Source: Portunus trituberculatus (taxonomy: Eukaryota; Arthropoda; Malacostraca; Decapoda; Portunidae). Taken from it: a stretch of 64,000 nucleotides of DNA. Position numbers and translations under genes: made by a program. The number at the start of each line of letters is the position of its first letter. The stretch's first letter is position 1. The notes beneath the pieces were generated by a model that saw nothing but the letters and a program-made list of their open reading frames with translations, was not told the origin of the DNA and searched no databases. The stretch lies in the NCBI RefSeq assembly GCF_017591435.1, contig NC_059287.1, forward strand, positions 13,503,634-13,567,633. The letters run 5' to 3'. Of this stretch, positions 46,873-56,644 are shown piece by piece.

Positions 46873-47369
46873 GCAAGGCACACTGCCTCATAACTCTATA
46901 GTAAAGTTTTTCACTGTTTCTTATCCCATGCTAGATATTTCTTGCAAAATTTGGTTCCCTTTTCCTTCTGTATTGTATTTAACCACAGTTTTTGGCAGGC
47001 ATGGGAACTCTCATATCACAAATCATCATGATCTGTTGGACATAACATCTTTTTTCCTTTTCTTTAATTTGCATGTTGTCAACCATCAGTGATGGAATAT
47101 GTTGGGCTTATGTATGTGCTATCAGTGTTAATTAAATACAGTACATGACTGAAGGTTTTAGATCTTCATTAATTCTCACTTTAGTTCACATAAATCAATC
47201 AGTTAATGAGGAGATTAAGATATTATCATTTATCCATATATCCTGTACTTTATTGGTTGGAACACAATATTAGTCAGTGAAAATTTACATGGAAGTTGAT
47301 ATTTTACCTTACAATGTGACAAAAGGAAAAAATATTATATAAGCTAGCAGTTGTGATTAGTTTGAAGTT
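46870..47369. other. No gene seen
   Basis: AT-rich unique-looking sequence downstream of the survivin gene. Confidence 0.3.
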
Positions 47370-47590
47370 AAAGTTAAAGTTTGTTGGTTTTAGTTCTGGT
47401 AACCACCACATCTGGTGCTTTCCAGAACATCAGCTAGGCAAACCCAACTCCTCACTGTGGCACTTCAACCACAGCAGTAAACTCCCAGTAAACTGCTTAA
47501 ACTCACGAGCTCAAATAAGACTCGATCTGCCGACCTTAACAATGCCAGGCCAGCGCATTACCACTGTACTAGCCAGAGGTTTAGTGAGGC
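47370..47590 (-). mobile_element. Degenerate tRNA-derived SINE of another family
   Basis: On the minus strand it has a box A-like TAGTACAGTGGTAATGCGC and a decayed box B (GGCAGATCGAGTC), followed by a body ending in 'aactttaactttaac'. It differs from the (AC)n-flanked SINE and is not next to a microsatellite. It is probably old. Confidence 0.45.
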
Positions 47591-47801
47591 AGTATTCACT
47601 GGAGATGGTAGTCATTACTGATAAATCAATTCCAATATTGCACTCCTTTCATTATTTCCAAAAATAATTATCCAAGATCACCTCAATAGTTTAAGACTTT
47701 CACAAACAAACATTGGGTGAGCTTGAAGAAATAATTGTACCAAAATAAATGTAAATCATGTGTTCTCATATTTCTAATTGTCACTATATAACACTTATCT
47801 A

Positions 47802-47807
47802 TTTATT
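47802..47807 (-). promoter_or_regulatory. Candidate polyadenylation signal of the survivin gene
   Basis: AATAAA on the minus strand about 190 nt beyond the survivin stop codon. Its position suits a short 3' UTR. No transcript evidence is available here. Confidence 0.4.
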
Positions 47808-47992
47808 GACTTTCAAAATTCTAGCATGTAAAAAGACATCGTAACTTGGATTAAAAATGTAGCTAATTCTGAACAATGACCAGACTGAAATGTGAGTTGC
47901 ATTGCCAGACCTGGCCATACCTTGTGTGTATCAAGTCAGTAAAACTAAAGCTGGATAATCCAAGGTTTTCACATCTTTAAGATCAGGCTTCT

Positions 47993-48073
47993 CTATATCA
48001 TATTCTCTAGAACTTTTCTGGACTTCTGAGACTGATTTTTGAATTCTTCAATTTTCTTGGTTAAAATCTTTTT
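47993..48073 (-). CDS. BIRC5: Survivin terminal coding exon (C-terminal helix)
   Basis: The acceptor is CATTTTCAG|. The exon holds 26 codons plus TAG and encodes a Lys/Glu-rich amphipathic helix (KKILTKKIEEF, then KSRKVLENMI), as expected for the passenger-complex-binding helix of survivin. It joins exon 3 in phase 0. Confidence 0.9.
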   Translation of the reverse strand, partial: KKILTKKIEEFKNQSQKSRKVLENMI

Positions 48074-48115
48074 CTGAAAATGTAAAAAAATTATCATAAG
48101 AAATGATAATAATAT

Positions 48116-48175
<60 letters not shown>

Positions 48176-51122
48176 ACACACACATTCTAGGAGACAGGAT
48201 AAGGAAATGGTACATAAACGAGAAGGAAGAGAAAAAAGTGGAACAAGTTTAACTAAAAATGATAAAGGCAAGAGACTAAAAATGATGTATACGAACATAG
48301 ATGGGGTTTTATCAAGTAAATTAGAATTAAGAGATTACATAAAGAAAGAAGAACTGGATATTGTATGCCTGGCTGAAACAAAACTAAATGAGGCAATCAA
48401 AATAGACTTGGATAATAGGTATAATGTATGGAGAAGAGACAGAGGGGGTAAAGGAGGAGGAGGAGTCATGATGATGTTAAGGAAGGAGATAGTGATAAAC
48501 CAAGTGGAATATGGGGAAGGAAAAGCAGAAGTACTGTATGTTGAGTTGCATATTAATAAAAAAGAGTTAACAATCATTGTAACACATGTGCCACCAAAAA
48601 CAAATTCATGGACCAATCAAGAATATAAAGACATGATAGATGACACAATAAGGAGTCTAACAAGAATTGTTAAAGAAAGAAGAAAAGTGATATTAGTAGG
48701 AGATTTCAACTGTAAAGAAGTGGACTGGGAAAATTATGAAAGTGGTATGGGGGAAGAAGCCTGGGGAGAAAGATTCCTGAACTTAATGATAGACAATATG
48801 ATGGACCAGAGAGTAAAGGATTGCACAAGATTCAGAGGAAATGACGAGCAGGCGAGATTGGACCTAGTTTTTACAAGGGGTATACAAATGAACGATGATA
48901 TAAGATATAAGTGCCCATTGGGAAAGAGTGACCATGTAATATTAGAAATGGACACAGAAGAGGGAAAGGAAGATAGAGACGATTCATACAAAGGAGACCA
49001 ATTAAATTACAGAAAGGCTGATATTGAGAATCTCAAGAACTATTTTAAAAACGTAAACTAGAAGGAGATGGAAAACTCAGAGACGATGCAAGAGAAGTAT
49101 AGTTTATTTTTGGAAATATATAAAACAGGAGTCAGGGAATATGTCCCGAAATATAGACCTAAAGAAGAAGGAAAGAAAGATTGGTTTAATGCAAGATGTG
49201 CTAGAGCAAAGGAGAAAAGAGATGGAGCATGGAAAAGGTGGAGGAGAAATAGAAATCCAGAAAATAAGGAAAACTTCAAGGCAGCGAGAAATGAATATGT
49301 TAAGGTGAGGAAGGAAGAGGAAAAGAACTTTGAAAAGGACGTTGAAAAATGTAAAGAGCAACCAAAATTGTTCTACAGATTCATAAATGGAAAAATTAGG
49401 CAAAAAGAAACAATAGAAAGGTTAAAAGGAGAGAACGGGATAGTGGAAGCCCAAAAAAGTATGGCAGAACTATTACATAATAAATTCCAGGAGGTCTTTA
49501 CAAAGGAATCCAAATTTGAAAGGCCACAGGGTAATAGAGAGAGAGTCTATATGAAAGAGATTAAAGTAACCAAGCTTGAAATAAAAAAGTTAATGACGGA
49601 CCTGAATGAAGAGAAGGCAATGGGACCGGATGAAGTCTCAGGCAGAATACTGAAAGAATGTAGGGAAGAACTAGCAAGTCCTATATACATCATAAAATGC
49701 TCAATAGAAACTGGAACAGTACCAGTAGAATGGAAAAGAGCTGAGGTGGTTCCCATATATAAGAGCAGAAGGAAGGAAGAACCTTTAAATTACAGACCAG
49801 TATCACAAACTAGTGTAATATGCAAGATGTGTGAAAGAATAATAAAGAAACAATGGATCGAGTTCCTTGAAGACAACAAATTAATATCAAATAGCCAGTT
49901 TGGTTTTAGAAAAAGACGGTCGTGTGTAACTAATTTATTGAGTTTTTATTCTAGAATAGTTGATAGAGTAAAGGAGAGAGAGGGATGGGTTGACTATTCA
50001 TTTGGATTTAAAAAAGGCATTTGACAAAGTGCCACATGCAAGATTAATATGGAAGTTAGAGGAGAAGGATGGCTTAAAAGGAAGCACATTGAGATGGATA
50101 GAAAATTATTTGAGGGGGAGAGAAATAAGGACAGTAGTTAAAGATATGAAGTCCAAGTGGAGAGCAGTAGAAAGCGGAGTGCCACAGGGGTCAGTATTGG
50201 CAGCAATACTTTTCCTCATTTATATTAATGACATGCCAAAAGGAGTGAACAGCTACATAAATCTGTTTGCAGATGATACGAAACTGTGCAGAGTTATAAA
50301 GCAAAAGAGGATTGTGAAATACTGCAAGAAGACCTAAATAAGATCTGGGAATGGAGTAAAAGTGGAAATGGAATTCAATGTGAACAAAAGCCATGTCATG
50401 GAAATGGGAAAGAGTGAAAGATGACCCGTGGGAATCTATAAGATGGGAGATGGAGTAGAACTGGAGAAAGTAAAAAGGAAAAGGACTTAGGAGTGACGAT
50501 GGAAGAAAACAATCAACCAGTAAGCCATATTGATAGAATTTTAGAGAAACATATAATTTGCTAAGGAATATTGGAGTAGCATTTCACTACATGGACAAAG
50601 AAATGATGAAGAAATTGATAAGTACTATAATAAGACCCAGATTGGAATATGCAGGAGTACTGTGGACCCCTCATAAAAAGAAACACATAAGGAAATTGGA
50701 GAGGCTACAAAAAATAGCTACAAGAATGGTTCCAGAATTTGAAGGGATGACATATGAGGAGAGACTAAAGGCTATGGATCTACCAACCCTGGAACAAGAA
50801 GGGAGAGAGGAGACCTGATACAAGTCTATAAATTGATCAACGGAATGGACCAAGTGGATAATGAGAAACTGATCCTGAGAGAAGAATATGACATCCGAAG
50901 CACAAGATCGCATAGTAAAAAGCTGAGAAAAGGAAGATGTCTGAGAGATATTAAAAAATATAGTTTCCCGCATAGATGTATTGAGACGTGGAACAGTTTA
51001 AATGAAGAAGTGGTGTCTGCAAAGAGTGTGCATACTTTTAAAGTAAGATTGGATAAGTGTAGATATGGAGACGGGGCCACACGAGCATAAAGCCCAGGCC
51101 CTGTAAACCTACAACTAGGTAA

Positions 51123-51192
<70 letters not shown>

Positions 51193-52400
51193 CATGCACA
51201 TTTTTGTGGAAGATGCTAAGTTGCTGAAAAAATGCAAATGAGGAAGATTATATTGTTGCAAGAGGATCAGAACAAGATATCAAAGTAGAGCCATACATAG
51301 CAAAAGGAATATAATCTAAGGAAATGCAAAGCATGTAATGGAATTTGGAAAAGTGAGAGAATAAAAATATAAAAAATATTGTGCTAAATGATAAGTTGAG
51401 TAGAGCAGAAATGGAAAAAGATTTGGGTATTATTGTGAATGGTAATTTGATCGAAAAGAGACACATAAAGCAAAATTACAGGAGAAATGTATAACCTGAT
51501 GAGAAGAATAAGGTTGACTTTTGTCTTTATGGATAAGGAGGCGATCAGGAAGATGATTATACAACTACTGATTAGACAGATACTGGAAAAGAAAGAAATT
51601 GGAGAGAGTTCAGAGAGCAGCAGTGAATATGATACAAGTATTAGGGACTTGTACTTATCAACAAAGGAAGGAAAGAGAAAGGGAAGACATCATTGCACTA
51701 TATAAATTTTACAAGAATATGGAAAATCATTGCAATATATAAATTGTATGAGAATATGGAAGTGTTGGATCAGAATGACTTCATAGCTTGGGATATACAT
51801 GATAATAGAGAACATGGAGAAAGGCTAAAGAAGAGTGCTTGTAGAAGAGACATAAAAAAGTATAGTTTTGTATGTAGAAGTATAGATATATGGAGCAGTC
51901 TGGATAAGATGGTAAATGCAAAAACATATACATGGATTTAAGGCTAAGTTGGATATATGGAGATGGAACGAGCATAGTTCTTTTCCCATAAAGCACAATA
52001 CACACTACTATTAGTAAGCATGCCTGGTTTCCAACTGAAAAAGCAGATGTGTGGGCCTCTTCAATGTGTAGCCCATGTTTACCTAGCAGCAAGCAGAGGT
52101 TGTGGTCTCGCTGACCCTGTGCTTGACATGTGAGTGGTCTTAGGTTTGTCCAAAGATTAGTCACTTAGAGTTCTAATACTGACATCTTTCCAAAAGGAAA
52201 TGGCTTGATGCATACACATACACACACACACTCAAACAGAAAACCTCTACACCATCAAACTGCCATAAATATGCATATATACCTAATATATGCACAATAC
52301 AATTGAGGTATAACTCCCATTTTTTTACACCAGATTACAATCCAGAGAGAAACAGAAAACACAAGAAAATCATAAAAAAAAAAATAAATAAAAATAAAAA

Positions 52401-52441
<41 letters not shown>

Positions 52442-53601
52442 TAAATAAATAAATAATTCTTTCTTGATACACAGAAGCATGAACAATTGTCTTCATGTAT
52501 ACTTTCCTCAGCATTAACTGTGTGTTACATGAAATGAAATTTCATGGTCACTCCACAAGTCAGACAAACTACGATCATATTTTACAAACAATTCCTTGTC
52601 TCAATTAACTTGTTGCTCTCACCGCAAAGTTTGCTGTTTGGTGCATTTCCAGCTGATGCATCTCTTGGAAGGTAATCTTGCTCTCATCCTTATTCAGCAT
52701 GACAAACTGGCAGTAGGAAGCATGGTTCTTGTGCTCTTCCCTGAAATATAAGTCAGAAATACTTATAATGCACAATGGACCATGAACACCAATTTTTTTC
52801 ATTTATTTCTTATCTTGATTACTTCTCTCTATGGGACTCTCAGCTTATGATGCATACAGTAATAGTACCTGCAATACTTTAATCTTTGTTCTAAGCTCAA
52901 CTGACAAAGTTATCTGATCGTAGATGAGCTTGCAAACCAAGTGCTGATTGGCTACTGTCGTGTATTTAATAAAACTAACTTGTAAAGATTTTACAATGTA
53001 TTACATTAGTTTTGTAATTTGGTGCTTTTCATATAATAATTTCAACAAAAGAAAAACAAAATTTATAAAGAAAACCTGTCAATCAGTGGAAGGCTAATGC
53101 TGCAAAAGTACTTGAGTTAGGCAGCATTGCCACCATACAGGTCCACAAAGTGTGTGTGTGTGTGTACACTCATGTCTTACCAAGGGTCATCTTCTTCCTC
53201 CCACCCATCCAGCTCCTTAAAGCACAGAAAACATCGCACAAGATCCGGATTATTCTTGTTGCCAATAAAGTAAAACCCAGCTGCAGCCATCTGAAAAGGC
53301 AAGCAGACCATAAGACAGTGAGTCTGGACAAAACAGTGCCTTTTCAGATGAAGATGTCACACTGGCTTATCTTTAATTATATTATGCTAGGCATAAACAT
53401 ACTAGCACTAAAGCTCATATGATATTGGATCATAGTTTCTTTCCTCATTTGTCTATTTATATTTCATACAATGATTAGCAACAAAATATACACATAATTA
53501 TCAATGGCATTCATAACTAGCTTGCACATCATCAAGTTCATATTAATGGCTGGAATATAAATACATAGCTAATAAGTATATACTAACAAATGTGCTCTCA
53601 T

Positions 53602-53644
<43 letters not shown>

Positions 53645-56583
53645 TTACCTAGTTTTACCTAGTTGTAGTTTTACAGGGGCTGGGCTTTATGCTCGTGTGG
53701 CCCCGTCTCCATATCTACACTTATCCAATCTTTCCTTAAAACTGTGTACACTCATTGCAGACACTACTCCTTAGTTCAAACTGTTCCACGTCTCAACACA
53801 TCTTTGCGGGAAACTATACTTTTTAATATCTCTTAGACATCTTCCCTTCCTCAGTTTCTTACTATGCGATCTTGTGCTTCGACTGGCATATTCTTCTCTC
53901 AGGATCAGATACTCATTGTCCACTTGGTCCATTCCGTTGATCAATTTATAAACTTGTATGAGATCCCCTCTCTCCCTTCTCTGTTCCAATGTTGGAAGAT
54001 CCATAGCCTTTAGTCTCTCCTCATATGTCATCCCTTCAAGACCATTCTTGTAGCCATTTTTTGTAGTCTCTCCAGCTTCCTTATATGTTTCTTTTTGTGA
54101 GGGGTCCACACTACTCCTGCATATTCCAATCTGGGTCTTATTATAGTACTTATCAGTTTCTTCATCATTTCTTTGTCCATGTAGTGAAATGCTATTCCAA
54201 TATTCCTTAGCAAATTATATGTCTCACTGAAAATTCTATCAATATGGCTTGCCGGTTGATTATTTTCTTCCATCGTCATTCCCAAATCCTTTTCCTTTTT
54301 TACTTTCTCCAGTTCTACTCCATCTCCCATTTTATAGATTCCCACGGGTCGTCTTTCACTCTTTCCCATTTCCATGACATGGCTTTTGTCCACATTGAAT
54401 TCCATCTCCCACTTTTTACTCCATACCCAGATCTTATTTAGGTCTTCTTGCAGTATTTCACAATCCCCTTTTTGCTTTATAACTGCACAGTTTCACATCA
54501 TCCGCAAACAGATTTATGTAGCTGTTCACTCCTTCTGGTATGTCGTTTATATAAATGAGAAAAAGTATTGGCACCAATACTGAAACTTGCAGCACTCCAC
54601 TTTCTACTACTCATATCTTTGACTACTGTCCTTATTTCTCTCCCCCTCAAATAATTTTCCATCCAACTCAAAGTGCTTCCTTTTAAACCACGCTTCTCCT
54701 CTAATTTCCACCGCAACCTTTCATGTGGCCTTTATAAACGCCTTTTTAAAAACCAAGTAAATACAATCAACCCATCCTTCTCTCTCTTGTACCCTGTCAA
54801 CTATTCTAGAGTAGAAACTCAGTAAATTTATTACACACGACCGACCTTTTCTAAAGCCAAATTGGCTATTTGATAATAATTTGTTGTCTTCAAGGAACTC
54901 GATCCATTGTTTCTTTATTACTCTTTCACACATCTTACATATTACACTAGTTAATGATACTGGTCAGTAATTTAGAGGTTCTTCCTTCCTTCCGCTCTTA
55001 TATATGGGAACCACCTCAGCTCTTTTCCATTCTACTGGTACTGTTCCATTTTCTATTGAGCATTTTATGATGTTGTGTATAGGACTTGCTAGTTCTTCCT
55101 ACATTCTTTCAGTATTCTGCCTTCATCTGGTCCCATTGCCTTTTCTTCATCCAGTTCCTTCATTAACTCTTTTATTTCAAGCTTGGTTACTTTAATCTCT
55201 TCCATATAGATGGTCTCTCTATTACCCTGTGGTCTTTCAAATTTGGATTCCTTAGTAAAGACCTCCTGGAACTTATTATTTAACAGTTCTGCCATATTTT
55301 TTGGGTCTTCTACCATCCCATTTTCTTCTTTTAACCTTTCTATTGTTTCTTTTTGTCTTATTTTTCTATTTATGAATCTGTAAAACAATTTTGGTTGTTC
55401 CTTGCATTTTTCGACTATGTCCTTTTCATCCTCTCCTCTCCTCTTCCTTCCTCACTTTAACATATTAATTTCTAGCTATCTTGAAGTTTACCTTATTTAC
55501 TGCATTTCTATTTCTCCTCCACCTTTTCCATGCTCCATCTCTTTTCTCCTTTGCCCTGGCACACTTTGCATTAAACCAATCTTTCTTTCCTTCTTCCTTA
55601 GGTCTATATTTTGGAACATATTCCCTTACTCCTGTTTTGTATATTTCCAAAAATAAGTTATATTTCTCTTGAACCCCCTCAGAGTTTTCCATCTCCCCCC
55701 TGTTAGCATATTTGAAATAGTTCTTGAGATTCTCAATATCAGCCTTTCTGTAGTTTAATCGGTCTCCTTTGTATGATTCATCTCTATCTTCTTTTCCCTC
55801 TTCTATATCCATTTCTAATATTACATGATCACTCTTTCCCAATGGGCACTTATATCTTATATCATCATTCATTTGTATACCCCTTGCAAAAACCAGGTCT
55901 AATCTTGCTGGCTCATCGTTTCCTCTGAATCTTGTGTTTTCCTGTGTGTGTGTGTGTGTAATTCACTGTTTGATCTGCTGCAGTCTCTGACGAGACAGCC
56001 AGACATTACCCTACGGAACGAGCTCAGAGCTCATTGTTTCCGATCTTCAGATAGGCCTGAGACCAGGCACACACCACACACCGGGACAACAAGGTCACAA
56101 CTCCTCGATTTACATCCCGTACCTACTCACTGCTAGGTGAACAGGGCTACGTGAAAGGAGACACACCCAAATATCTCCACCCGGCGGGGAATCGAACCCC
56201 GGTCATCTGGCTTGTGAAGCCAACGCTCTAACCACTGAGCTACCGGGCCGTGTGTGTGTGTGTGTGTGTGTATAATTCACTGTTTGATCTGCTGCAGTCT
56301 CTGATGAGACAGCCAGACGTTACCCTACGGAACGAGCTCAGAGCTCATTATTTCCGATCTTGGGATAGGTCTGAGACCAGGCACACACCAAACACCGGGA
56401 CAACAAGGTCACAACTCCTCGATTTACATCCCGTACCTACTCACTGCTAGGTGAACAGGGGCTACACGTGAAAGGAGACACACCCAAATATCTCCACCCA
56501 GCCGGGAAATCGAACCCCGGTCAATCTTGTGAAGCCAGCGCTCTAACCACTGAGCTTGTTTTGTGTGTGTGTGTGTGTGTGTG

Positions 56584-56644
<61 letters not shown>

